The notes under the pieces were generated by a model. That model saw nothing but the letters and a program-made list of their open reading frames with translations, did no database searches and had not been told where the DNA came from. Shown here piece after piece: positions 22,060 to 33,790 of a DNA stretch of 64,000 nucleotides. The stretch is from assembly GCA_008729055.1 (NCBI GenBank), contig SDUX01000001.1, positions 3,875,631 through 3,939,630 on the forward strand, read 5' to 3'. Every line of letters begins with the position of its first letter. Position 1 is the first letter of the stretch. Position numbers and translations under genes: made by a program. The DNA comes from Pyropia haitanensis (Eukaryota; Rhodophyta; Bangiophyceae; Bangiales; Bangiaceae).

Positions 22060-24547
22060 ATGGCGGGCGCCGCGGCGGCTCCCCCCCCCCCCCCCCCCCC
22101 GGGCACCTCCGCCTCCGCGCGCTGGGCGTGACGGCGTCCCCCCCCCCCGGCGCGGGCCTCCTCGCCGCCGGCGGCGGGGTGCTCGCGCACGCGGCGGGCC
22201 GGGCGGTGGTGGCGCACCCGCCGCCGGCGGCGGCGGCCGCCGCCTGGCGCCACACCAAGGTGGTCGTCGGCGTTGCGCCGCGGCGCGTAACCGCCGTGGC
22301 CGTAACGGCGGACGGGGAGCTCGCCGTCGCCGACGCGGGGGGGGACGTCCGCGTCTGGCGGCGCCGGCGTGCGGCCGCGGCGGCGTCGGCAGCGGCGGCG
22401 ACGGCGACGGCGACGGCGGCGGCGGCGGCGGCAGCGGCGGCGGCGGCGGGCCCAGACGCGAGCTGGACGTGCACCGCCACCTTTTCGTCTGCCGCCGCCG
22501 CCGACGGCACGCCCCCGGCGGCGGGCGCCGACACGCCCCTCCTGCTGTCGGCCGACGGCGGGCGCCTCGCGGTCGCGTCCCGCACCGCGGTCCGCGTGTG
22601 GGCGCGGCGGCCACCCGCCGCCGCCGTCGACGGTAATGGCGGCGGCGGCGGTGGCGGCGGTGGCGGCGGCGGCGGTGACAATGGCAACGGCGTCGGCGTC
22701 GGCGTCCGCGGCGGTGGCGGCGGCGGTGACGGCGGCGGTGGTGGTGGTGGCGGCGGCGGCGGCGGCGGCGGTGACGGTGACGGCGGCTGGGCGGCGGGCG
22801 CGGCGGCGGCGATGCCGCCCGGCCTCCTCCCCGAGGCCGTCGCCCTGTGCACGCCGGCCGGGCTGGTCGCCCTCGGCGGCACGTCGGGCACCATCTGCAT
22901 TGCCGCCGTCACCGCGGCCGCCGCCGCCGCCGGCCCGGCCGTCGGACCGTGGGCGCGCCTGGCGGGCGCCCACACGGGCTGGGTGACGGCGCTGTCGTGG
23001 GCGCCGCCGCCGCCGGCGGCGGCGGCGCCACCCGTTGGGGCGGCCCCCCGCCGGGGGGGGATCCTCGCCAGTGGGGGGGGGGGGACGCCGCCGTCCGCGT
23101 GTGGACGTTTGCGCCGGCAGCCGCCGCCACTGGCGCCGCCGCCACCGCCGACGATGGCGCCGACGCCGACGGCACCGCCGCCGACGTGGGCGCCGACGAC
23201 GACGGCATGGACAGCGGCGGCGGCGGCGGCGGCGACGGCATGGACGACGTGGATGGCGACGACGGGTGGGGCGCGCCCCGGTGGGCGGCGCCGACGGTGG
23301 GGGTGCCGCCCCCGCCGGCCGCCCCGACGCACGTCGCCACCCTCACCGGCGTCGTGCACGACCACGGCGGCGCGGTGTCGTCGCTGGCGTGGTCGGCCGG
23401 CGGGGAGCTCCTCTCCGCGTCGGCCGACGGGACGGTCGGCACGTGGGCGGTGGCGGCGGCCGGCGGCGGCGGCGGCGGGGCGGCGGCGGTGCGAGCCGGG
23501 GGGGGGGGCGCCATCACCCCGACGGGGCGCGCGGGCGAGCCGGGGGGGGGGGGCTCGCCGCCGCCGTCTGGGACCCGTCGGGGGGGGTCGTCGCCGCGTA
23601 CCGGGGGGGGGGCTCGCCGCGTGGACGCGGACTGGGGGGGGGGGGGGGGGGGGGGGGGTGCCCGCGCCGGCCGTGTGGACGGCGGTGCCCATCTGTGGGG
23701 GGCACGGGGGGGGGTCACGTCGCTCGCGTGGGTGGGGGGGGGGGGGGGGGGGGGCGGCCGTCCTGACCGCGGGCGCGGACAAGACCACCCGCCTGTGGGC
23801 GCCCGTTGCCGCCGCCGGCACTGGCGGTGGTGGCACCAACGGCGGCGGGGGCGGCACCAACGGCGGCGGCGGCGGCGACGGCGGCGGCACGGACGGCGGT
23901 GGTGGTGGTGGCGGCGGCGGCACTGACGGCGGCGGCGGTGGCGGCGGTGGGGGGGGGGGCGGGGAGGGGGGGGGGGGGAGGGACGCGCGTGGGCAGAGGT
24001 GTGGCGGCCACAGGTGCACGGCCACCCGCTGGCGGGGGTGGCGTACGTGCCGCCGCCGGCGGGGGCGGCCGCCGACGCGGGCGGCGTCCTCGTCAGCGCG
24101 GCCGAGGAAAAGGTGCTCCGCCTGTTTTGTGCGCCGGCGGGGGGCGGCGGCGGCGGGGGGGGCGCCGCCCACCCGGCCGGTGGTGGCGGCGGCGACGGTG
24201 GCGGGGGTGGCGGTGGGGGTGGGGGTGGCGGCGGCGGCGCGGCGGGCGTGGCGGCCGTGGGGGGGGGGGGGGGGGTGCTGCTGCCGCCGCTGGGGCTGTC
24301 CAACCGGGCGGTCGGCGACGGCTGGCCGCCGCCGCCGCCGCCGGCCGCCCCGCCGCCGGCTGCCGCCGCGGCCGCCCGCGGCGGCGGCAGCGGCGGCACG
24401 GGCGACGCCGACGGCAACGACGACCGCGACGACGACGGCGACGGCGACGGCGGCGGCGGCGGCGGCGGCGGTGGCGGCGGTGGCGGCGGCGGCAGCGGGG
24501 GCGGCGGCACTGGCGACGGCGGCGCGGCGGGCGGCGGCGCGTTCCCC

Positions 24548-24586
<39 letters not shown>

Positions 24587-24899
24587 GGCCGCCTGCCGCT
24601 CGAGGCGCACCTCAACCGCCACCGCCTGTGGCCCGAGGCGGCCAAGCTCTACGGCCACGGCAACGCCGTCGCGGCGGTGGCGGCGGTGGCGGTCCCCCCC
24701 CCCCCCCCCCCCGCCGCGGCCGCCGGGGACGCTGCCGCCGCCGCCGGCCCGCCGCCGGCGGCCACCCCGCCGCCGCTGCTCATCGCGTCGGCCGCGCACG
24801 CGTCGTCGGCGGCGGACGCGGCGGTGCACCTGTGGGTGGCGGCGGTGGTGCCGCCGGGGTGCCGCGGCGGCCGTGGCGGTGACGCCGGCGGCGGCGTGG

Positions 24900-24942
<43 letters not shown>

Positions 24943-25318
24943 GGGTGGCGGTGGTGGCGGGGGTGGGGGTGGCGGCGGCGCGCCGCGGCGGGCGCCCCCC
25001 CCCACGGTGACGCGGCTGCTGCCGGCACACGCGCTGACCGTCACGGCGCTGGCGTTTGCGCCTGGCGGCGGCGCGCTCCTCACCGCCTCGCGGGACCGCT
25101 CGTGGGCGGTCTACGCGCCGCCGGCGGCCGCCGCCGTGACCGCCACCGCCGGCTGGGCGCGCGTCGCGGCCGCCGCCGCCGCGCACGCGCGCGCGCTCAC
25201 CGCGGCGGCGTGGGTGGTGGCGCCCGCCCGGGCGGGGGTGGCCGCCGACGGGGGGGGGGGGGGGTGGTGCTGACCGGCGGCCGGGACCGGGCGGTGCGGC
25301 TGTGGCGGGTGCCGCGCC

Positions 25319-25358
<40 letters not shown>

Positions 25359-25813
25359 CGCGCCGCCCGTGGCGGCGGCGGCGGCCACCACCCGCCTGCC
25401 CGCGGCCGTCACCGCGATCGCGGTGCGGCGGGGGGGGGGGGCGGGGGGGGGGGGGCGCTCGCCGCGGTGGGCACCGAAGCGGGCGGCGTGTACCTGCTGC
25501 GCGCCGTGCCGGTGGTGGCGGCGGCGGCGGCGGCGGGGGTGGCGGGGGTGGCGGCGGCGGGGGGGGGGGGGGCGGCGGCGGCGGCGGCGGCGGGTGGACG
25601 CTGACGACCGTTGGCGGCTGGCCGGCGTGGCACGGCGGCCGCGTCGGGGCGGTTGGGTGGGGTGGGCCGGGGGGGGGGTGGCTCGCGACGGGGGGGGGGG
25701 AGGACGGGTGTCTGCGGGTGGTGGCGGTGGAGGAGGAGGAGGGGGGGGGGGGGGGGGGGCGGGACCGCGGCGGGGGTCACGAGCCCAGCCCATCCATGGG
25801 GGGGGGGGGGTGA
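22060..25813 (+). CDS. ELP2: Elongator complex subunit 2 (WD40), about nine frame breaks in homopolymers
   Basis: ELP2 is the two-propeller WD40 subunit of Elongator, which modifies wobble uridines of tRNA. The likely ATG is at 22060 (GACCATGG). Family blocks appear in order but in changing frames: GGILASGGGG, then DAAVRVWTF; VVHDHGGAVSSLAW, LLSASADGTVGTW; LTAGADKTTRLWAP; VWRPQVHGHPLAGVAY, SAAEEKVLRLF; LPPLGLSNRAV; HRLWPEAAKLYGHG; LLPAHALTVTALAF, LLTASRDRSWAVY; VVLTGGRDRAVRLW; LAAVGTEAGGVYLLR; ATGGGEDGCLRVVAVEEEE. The last frame stops at 25811-25813. Breaks map to homopolymers: C20 22081-22100, G12 23073-23084, runs near 23540, 23635-23660, 23706-23714, G21 23734-23754, near 23949-23978, G15 25250-25264, runs 25430-25455 and G14 25559-25572. 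Loops between blades are expanded into poly-Gly/Ala. Probably functional with assembly errors; a pseudogene is the alternative. Confidence 0.88.
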
Positions 25814-26534
25814 GTGCGGGGTGCCGCCTCCTGTCCGCGGTCCACGCGTCCCGCCGCACGCGTGCGGCTCGTAGGGTGTTTTGCAAGAGAGAGCCGCCGC
25901 GGCGTGCCGTGACTGCACCTGCCATGGTGTGGGGCAGCCCGCTTCCGGCTGCAGACCGCACCCTGCCCATCCTTGGCCGTCCTTGTCCCACCCGTCACGG
26001 ACGTGGCAGTCACCAGCGGTGGGCCAACATGGAAGCGCAACGTCCGTGTGGGACGGCACCCAGTGATGGGCGCCGACCACCGCCAAGGCGCCCGACGTCG
26101 TGCGCCTCCACAAAAGTGAACGGCAGAAAACAACCCGTTTATAGTGCTGCTCGTGGCGTACAACACACACACAAGGCAACGGGAGGTGTAGGGAGGTCTT
26201 AGTGGAGGAGATGACGTGAGTAGCGCCGTCCCTCTGTGTACCCTCCCGGGGGGGCCCTTGTTCATTGAAGGCCCCCAGTGGGTCGCTCTGGGCGATAGGG
26301 AACGAGAGCCGGCCGGAGGGGGCGCCGCCCGCATCCCCGAGGGGAGCAGCCGCCGCCCCGCGGCTCGCCTCTAGCATTAATCGCCTGGGAAAGAGGGGGA
26401 GGGGAGGGAAAGGGGGTACACGCGCACTGGACCAGAGCAAAAGGAGGAAGAGCGAGGGGTCGGCAACGCAGCGCCGGGGGCAAGGACAATAGGAGAGAGC
26501 ACAGCCAACGCCAACAAAAACACGGAGCAGATCG
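25814..26534. other. Intergenic downstream of ELP2
   Basis: Mixed-composition spacer. No protein family, RNA gene or clear repeat was recognised. Confidence 0.5.
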
Positions 26535-27131
26535 TCAAGTAGAAGGGGGACGGACAGCGGACAAACACCGTCCGCCCATCTTTACCAATCCACCTCTGCC
26601 GTACCCCGGCCGCCACGAGACCCCGACGGCCGCGCCAACGTCGTCCAGCGCAATGTGCCAACAGCTACGGAGATGGACAGGGATCCTCGCACCGATCGAG
26701 AGATGGCGCGGCAGAGCCCACCATCCAAAAAGGGACACCACAGGCGCCTGCGCGTCCGGCCGTACGGACAGCGCGGGGGTAGACGGCACACGGCGCACCT
26801 CGCCAAACGCCGACAGCTGTAGTGCATGGCGACGGGCCGCCGGCGTTGAAGGGAGCGGCGGCGGCGGCGCCAAGGCGAGCTGCTCAAATCCAAAACAACA
26901 GGTGAACGCCCCCCGCTCGAATCGATCGCCCGAGATCAAAGTGAGCCGGGGAGTTGTGCTGCTGGTAATGGGGGGCGGATGCCACCCTCCCGTACTTGAC
27001 TCGCATCGTGTCCGCATCGAAGCGGAGGCGCCGTGTGTCCCCCGTCGGCCAGTCTTTTTGAAGCACAGCACGTGGCGCAGCCGTCTGCGCTCTGCTTCTT
27101 CCATGGCCACGTGCGCGCGTCGTGCTCCCAC
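26535..27131 (-). CDS. Possible unidentified protein-coding exon
   Basis: A 198-codon open stretch in a less GC-biased region reads with ordinary residue diversity, for example LTLISGDRFERGAFTCCFGF, VVSLFGWWALPRHLSIG and WHIALDDVGAAVGVSW, ending near GRGGLVKMGGRC. The alternation of hydrophobic strands with Gly-rich turns suggests a beta protein. Overlapping frames also give plausible residues, so the coding frame is not certain. I do not recognise the family and have not fixed the start. Confidence 0.25.
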   Translation of the reverse strand: MGARRAHVAMEEAERRRLRHVLCFKKTGRRGTHGASASMRTRCESSTGGWHPPPITSSTTPRLTLISGDRFERGAFTCCFGFEQLALAPPPPLPSTPAARRHALQLSAFGEVRRVPSTPALSVRPDAQAPVVSLFGWWALPRHLSIGARIPVHLRSCWHIALDDVGAAVGVSWRPGYGRGGLVKMGGRCLSAVRPPST

Positions 27132-27377
27132 CTCTGGCCACCCCCTTGGGGCGTCCGAGCGACCGGTGCACTGCCATTTTTGTCATGTGGCGGAGAACGA
27201 CGTGCACGCCCTCCGACGGTATGGTCAAGGTCCAGTATGAGCACCCGTACGTCCTTTACGTATCGGTGTGAAGAAAGTGCTCCGGAGCCCGTGCACGGAC
27301 GACTGAGCGGCGCGATAGGGCATAGTCCCGAAGCATCGGCCTCTGGGATGCCGTACAGGGGGGTTTGCACGCCGCTG

Positions 27378-27463
27378 CACCCAGTGGGCGGTCGGCCCTA
27401 TTGCTGCGCGCCGCGCACCCAGTGGGCGGTCTGCCCGATTGTTGCGCGCCGCGCACCCAGTGG
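27378..27463 (+). repeat. 38-bp tandem repeat, 2.3 copies
   Basis: Units start at 27378, 27416 and 27454 with CACCCAGTGGG and contain GCGCGCCGCG before the next unit; the third is partial. Confidence 0.85.
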
Positions 27464-28931
27464 GATTGGAGGCCACCCGTCATTCTTTGGGCTGCTTGGG
27501 GTGCTGGCGGGGGGGGGGGGGGAGTCCCACGCACGGACAAAAGGGACTGCCACAGCCGCCGCGACCGCCGCGTCCACGCCACGCCCTCCACTTTCGCCCT
27601 GCCCAAACGGATACCGCCGCCGCCGCCTTCCACAGCGGATCGGACGCCTGCGGTAGCGTCCGTTTGTGCGTCGAGGAACGGATGGCCGCGGCGGGTTCGC
27701 GTGGCCCCGGCCGGGGGACGCGCCCATCGGTCGACGCCAGCGCACAGCGGCGCGACGGCGGGCGGCGCGTCCTTGCGATACCGCCGCCGCCTCTGTGCAG
27801 CCGCTGCCGGCTCCGACGCCATCGCGGGCGAGCAAGCCTCCGTTTGCCCGCCTGCCTGCCCCCGGCCAATGCCGCTAGAGCGGCCGCCGCCGCCACCGCC
27901 GCCGCCACCGTCGCCACCGCTGCCGCCGCCGCCGCCGCCGCCGCCGCCGCAGCGCACGCGGCGGGCGGCGCCCCCCCCCGGCGTGGCCGCCGCGGCCGCC
28001 GCGGCCAACGGCGGACCACCCGCCCGTGTCTCGTGCGGTCACGGACGCGCCGCGGCCGACCCGCCCCCCGCCGCGGTCTCTGCCGCCCTCCCTCCCCGTC
28101 GGCTGACGCCTCGCGGCGGCGCCCCTCCACACCCCGCCCCTACCCCCCGCCCGCAGCGGCGGTGGCGGCAGCACCCCGCGCCGCGCGCGAGCGGTCCACC
28201 CCCACCCCGCCACCCACACCCGTCGCGGCGGTACCCCGCGCGGGGTCGGCACGCCCACCGTGTCGGGCCGCCGGGGGGGGGGTGCGCGACCCGTCCCCAT
28301 ACCTCCCTGCTGCACCGCCGCGGCGGCGGCGGCGGTGGCGGCGGCGGCGGCGGCGGCGGCGGCCGACATGGCCGCCCGCCCGCCGGCGTGCGGGTGCGGC
28401 GGTGCCGCCGCGTGCGGCGGCTGCTGCTGCGCGGGCCGCCACGCCGCGCGGGTCGCGTGTGTGCGCCGCATGCCGACACGCCGCCGCGGCACACGCAGAC
28501 GCGTCGCGGGGTGGCGGCGGCACGGCCCCGCGGCGGTCCGTCCCGTCGTGCTCGGGCGGCGCCCCACGCCGCGGCGCGTCCCCCCCGCGTGTGCTTGCCG
28601 TCCCTGCCGCCGCGGCGGCGGCTCGCGCGGCCGCCGCCGCCACGGCACCCCCCCCCGCCGCACCCCACACCCCGGCCGACCGCTGCGGCGGCCGCGTCGG
28701 GTGTCCCCTCGAGCAGCCGCGGCGCGCGGCACGGGCGCCCCCCCCCGCCAAGCACACCAAGATGGAAACGCGGCCGAAACCGTCCGCGCGCGACGCCCGT
28801 CGACGACGGCGCACACGGCCAGGCGTGGCCATCCACGCCGCGCCCCCCCCCCACCCCTCCCCCCCCCCCGTCACCCCCCCGACAGTAACCCCCCGCCCCC
28901 CCCCCAACCACCCCACCCCCCCCCCCCGCAA
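27464..28931. other. Very GC-rich region, coding status unresolved
   Basis: Open frames occupy both strands for the whole stretch and consist of Ala, Arg, Pro and Gly. Some minus-strand pieces could extend the disordered protein gene at 28932-33194, but I cannot choose a frame. Confidence 0.3.
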
Positions 28932-29615
28932 TCACCGCCCCCACCCCCCCCCAACCACCCCACCCCCCCCTCCCCGCAACCACCGCCCCCCCCCCCCCCC
29001 CTTCCCCTCACCCGCGAGCGGCGTCCCCCCCTCCCCCCCCCCCCCCCTAGCAGCGACCCGCCGTGCCGCCCGCGCGGCGCGGCGGTCCGCCTCGACCGCC
29101 CGGTTGTGCGCGGCGAGCATCGCCTCCACCGCCGCCGCCGACCGCCGCGCCGCGGCGGCCGCCGCCACCGCCGCCGCCGCCGCCGCCGCACGGTCACTGC
29201 CGGCGGCGGTGGCGGCGGCGACGGCGGCGGCGGTACCAATGGTGGGGGCGGTGGGGGGCGTGGTGGTGGTGGTGGGGGGGGCGGGGGGGTGGTGGTGGTG
29301 GTGGGGGAGTGGTGGTGGGGGGGGGGGGGGGGGGGTGGAGGCGGGGTAGGGAGGGGGGGGGGGGGGGGGGGGGTGCGCCGGCTGGTGCCGCCGCCGCCGC
29401 CAGCGGCAGCCGTGGGTGGACGCCCCCTTTGGGCAACGACGGCCGCGGCGCGGCCGCCGCCGCCGCCGCCACCGCCGCCGCCGTGGTGCGCGGCGGCCGC
29501 CACGGCTGCCGCCGGCCGCCCGCGCCGGCCGGGAGCGCCCGCAGCGGCCGCCCGCCGGCGGCGACGCGCGCCCGCCCGCCGCCGCCGCCGCCGCCGCCAT
29601 CCGAGCAGCCACGGT

Positions 29616-29666
<51 letters not shown>

Positions 29667-29990
29667 TGCCGCCGCCGCTGCCGCCGCCGCCGCCGCTGCC
29701 GCGGCCAGCCACGGCGCGGCCGTCCACGCAACCGCCCGCCCGCCGCCGCGGGCGGCGGTTCTCCTTGTCCGCACCCCCCCCCCACCCGCCGCCGCACCCG
29801 TTGCCGGCGGCGGCGGCACGTCCGCCGCCGCCGCGGCGTGCGGCCGCTTGCGGCCACCCGCGGCGGCCGCCGCCGTCGCCGTCGCCGCCGGTGCGACCGC
29901 GGGGCGGCACGCGCCGGCACGCGCCGCCGCCGCCGTCGCGGCTGCTGCTGCCGCTGTGGCGGTGGCGGTGGGGGTGGGGGTGGGGGTGGG

Positions 29991-30032
<42 letters not shown>

Positions 30033-30213
30033 ACGGCCGCGCGCGCGTGCCGCCGCGGCGGCCGCGTCGCGGTCGGCGACCGCCGCGGGCGGCGGCGGTC
30101 GCCGTCGCCCCCCCCCAACGACCCCCCACCCCCTACACGCCCGCCGGCAGCGGCGGTGGTAGGGGTGGCCGCCGCCCGCCGCGGGCCGGCCGGCCGTGGC
30201 CGCCGCACCCCAC

Positions 30214-30256
<43 letters not shown>

Positions 30257-30284
30257 GGGTGGCGCCGCCGTGACCGCCGCCGCG

Positions 30285-30336
<52 letters not shown>

Positions 30337-30497
30337 CCGCGCGTGACACGCCGGCGTGTGCGTCGGTGGCGCGGCGAGCGGGGACGCCCCGCCGGCTGGC
30401 GGCGGCGGCGGCGGCGCGGGGGGGGACGCCCCCGCCGCCGGGCGGCAGGCGGCGGCCGCCGCCAAAGGAGCGGCTGCGGGTGGGGATGCCCGACCCG

Positions 30498-30530
<33 letters not shown>

Positions 30531-30895
30531 ATCGGGGCGAGGCGTGCGGGAACGGCGAGCGCGGCGGCCACCATCGTGGACGGGAGGTAGGGGGGGGGTG
30601 GGGGGGCGCTAGTGGTCACAGACGCCCCGCCGGGGCGGCGTGGTAGCCACCGCTCCCGCTCGCGGGGCACACCCGCCGGCGGCGGCGGCGGTGGCGCCGC
30701 CGCCACGCCGGGCGGCGGCGACGCGAGCGGCGGCGACGGCGGCGACGGCGGCGACGGCGGCGACGGCGGCGTGGCGGCGCGCGGCCGCCGCCGCCGCGGC
30801 GGGTGGCCGGCAGGCGAGGCAAACGACACGGTGCGGGCGACCGCCGCGGCGGCGGCCGCGGCAGGTGTGGCGGTGGTGGTGGCGGCGGTCGCCGG

Positions 30896-30928
<33 letters not shown>

Positions 30929-32203
30929 CCCGCCGCCGCTGCCGTCGCCCGTGTCGTCACTGTCGTCTGCGTCGTCGCTGCTGTAGGCGCGGCGGCGCCA
31001 CGGGGAGCCGCCCGTCGTGCGGCGGGCGGTGCCCCAGGCGGGGAGTGGCGGCGGCGGCGGCGGCGGCCGCACCGCCACGCCGCCGCTGCTGCCAGGCGTG
31101 CGGCACACGGCCGGCACGCGCCCGTTGGCATCCCTGCCATCCCCACCACCACCACCACCACCACCACCACCACTGCTGGTGCTGGTGCTGGTGCTGGTGC
31201 TGGTGCTGGTGCTGCTGGTGCTGCTGCTGTCGGCGGCGCCGCCGGTACCACCCCCTCGTGGCGGCACGCGGGCGGGGAGGTTGGCGGCCACCGCCGGCGG
31301 CGGCCGCCCCTCATCGGCGGTCACCGCCGCGGCGGCCGCCGCCGCGGCGGTGGCGGGCGCGTCTGTCCATGGCAGCCGCCACGCGGGGGGCGCGCCCCAG
31401 GTGGGCCGCCGCCGCCGCGGCGGCGCGACGGCCGCCACCGCCGCCGGCCGCCCCGGCGGGCGTGCCGTTGCTGTTGCCGCTGCCGTTGCGGCGGTGGTGG
31501 TGGTGGCGGCGGGGGCGGCGGTGGTGGTGGTGGTGGTGGTAGTGGTGGCGGCGGGGGTGGCGGAGAGGGGGGCGGTGGGGGGGGGGTGACCGGCCGCTGG
31601 TGGACCGGCCGCCGCGGCGGCGGGGATGGTGGCGGCGGCGTGGCGCCGTCGGGGGTGCCCCGCCCGCCGCCGCCATCGTCGCCGCGGTCGCCGCCGCCCG
31701 TACCACCGCTGGTACCGCCGCTGTCGGCGTCCGCCGCCGCCGCCGCCGCTGCCGCCGCCGCCCGCCGCGCGGCGGCCACCCCCCCCGCCGCGAGCAGCAG
31801 GGACCACCGGGGTAACGGCGGCAGCGCCCCCCCCCCCGGCGTGCCGCCGCCACACCGCAGCCGCCGCCGCGGCCGCCGCAGCCGCTGCGCCGACGGCCGC
31901 CCGTCCTCATCGTCGCCCTCCTCTTCAGCCGCCTCCCCCTCGTCCAACGGTCCCGCAACGTCGTCCCCGTCGTGGCCGCCGTCGGCGTCAGCGTCACTGC
32001 CGCCGCCGCCGCCCGCGACGCCATTGTCCTCACAGCCGGGCGGGCGGCGGCGACGCTGCCACAGCGCGCCCGCCGCGGGCGACGGCGTCGGCACGCCCCC
32101 ATCCATGGGTGACCGCACCAGCGCGTACGGCGCGGCACTCGACAGGCGGTTGACGGGCGGCCGGCGGCGGCCGCCGTCCGTCCCGCCGCCGCCGGGGACG
32201 CCC

Positions 32204-32264
<61 letters not shown>

Positions 32265-32550
32265 CGCCGCCGCCACGGCCGGCGGCCGGCGCGGCCGACC
32301 GCCGCAGCGGCGGCGGCCGCCGCTCCGCCGCGGCGGCGGCGGGCGTTCCCCCCAGCGGCCGCCGCGGCGACCGCCGCTCGTGCGCCGCGTGGGCAACGGC
32401 AAAAAAGTCGGTGGCGGCGGCGGCGGCGGCGGCGGCGTCGGCCGGCGGCGGGTCCCCGCGCGGCGGCACCCCGCTGGCCGCCCACCCGCCGGCGGCGCCA
32501 CCAGCGACGGGCGCGGCGGCGCCGCCGGGGATGGGCGACGGGGGGGTCCA

Positions 32551-32618
<68 letters not shown>

Positions 32619-32719
32619 CGCCGTCGCCGCCGCTGCCGACGCCGCTGCCGACGCCGACGCCGCTGCAGCTGCCGCCGCTTCCACCACCGGCGGCGGCGGT
32701 GCCAATGCCGAGCGGGGAC

Positions 32720-32758
<39 letters not shown>

Positions 32759-33046
32759 GACCGCCGGCCCGGCGGCTCACACAGGTGGAGGGGGTAGTAG
32801 CGGGGCGCGTCAAAGTCGTAGCGGTCGTCGGCGTCGGCGGCCGTGGCGGCGGCGGCAGCCGTGGCGGTAGCGGCAGCGGCGGTGGCGGTGGCGGTGAGTC
32901 GTGGGCGCAGCGACGGTGGGGGGGGGGTGGGGGGGGGCGCCGCCGGCGACCGTAACCGCCGTGTCGGCCTGCCGGTGGCGACCAGCCGGGGGGGGGGGTG
33001 GCGGCCGCCGCCACCGCCGCCGCGGGCGGCCGCCGCTTGGCAGCGG

Positions 33047-33099
<53 letters not shown>

Positions 33100-33194
33100 C
33101 CACCGGCCGCGTCGTCACCTCTGCCGCCCCGCCGGCGGCGGCGCGGGGTGGCCGGCGCGTCCCCCGCCGCACCCGCCGCGTGCCGCGGTGCCAT
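28932..33194 (-). CDS. Large, mostly disordered Ala/Gly/Pro/Ser-rich protein, frame-broken
   Basis: The proposed start is the ATG at 33194 (MAPRHAAGAAGDAPATPRRR, basic and nuclear-looking). Between low-complexity tracts are short specific segments that are open for hundreds of codons: DADDRYDFDAPRYYPLHLC, ATDFFAVAHAAHERRSPRR, PPVNRLSSAAPYALVRSPMD, DEGEAAEEEGDDEDG, then in another frame AYSSDDADDSDDTGDGSG, VARTVSFASPAGHPP, PRERERWLPRRPGG and IPTRSRSFGGGRRLP. A final stretch (MLAAHNRAVEADRRAARAAR) is a likely amphipathic helix. Frames change at C/G runs (near 32920-32938 and 31570-31590). The YDFDAPRYY patch loosely recalls the start of TPX2-family spindle proteins, but nothing else confirms that. 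The extent at the 3' end is uncertain. Confidence 0.45.
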
Positions 33195-33790
33195 GCCGCG
33201 GGCGGGCCGCGGTCATAGAGGGGGCGGGGGGTCGGCCGCACAAAAGACGGAAGGGGGGGGGGGCGGGGGGGGGGGGAGGGGGCGGCAGCGGAGGGGAAGA
33301 GCGCAGTGCGGAGGGCGAGGGCGGAGGGACAAGGTTGCGGGGACGAGTGGGGGGACGGCACGACCGCGGCGGTACGCCCGAAAGGTGGGGAAGCCGCCGT
33401 GCCGCCGTGCTGGGGGCGTGAGGGGAGGAGACGTGTGGGAGGGAGGGGGGGGGGGGGGGGGAAGGGGGGAAAGGGGGATGGTGAGGGGCACGTGGGGCGG
33501 CAGGGGGGGCTGGTCGCCGGAGGCCGCCGCCGTCACTGACGAGCAGGGGTGGGGAGGGAGAAACGGAGGGGAAGTGGGGGAAGGGGCGGAAGCGGGGGAG
33601 GGGGGGAAGAGGGAGAAGAGGCAGCGGCGCGACGCGTGGCGGGGATGGCGCCGACGGTGGTCACACGCCACCGCGGCGGTCGCGGCGCCTCCCCCCCCGC
33701 CACGCTCCCGGCCTCCCCGGCTCCTGCCGGCATATGCCTGGGTCACCGCAGCAGCGGCGGCGGGACCACCACCCCCACCGCTCCGCCCCG
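33195..33790. other. Intergenic, purine-rich
   Basis: G/A-rich spacer (GGGA-type runs 33240-33620). It probably holds the promoter of the minus-strand gene ending at 28932. No coding signal. Confidence 0.5.
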
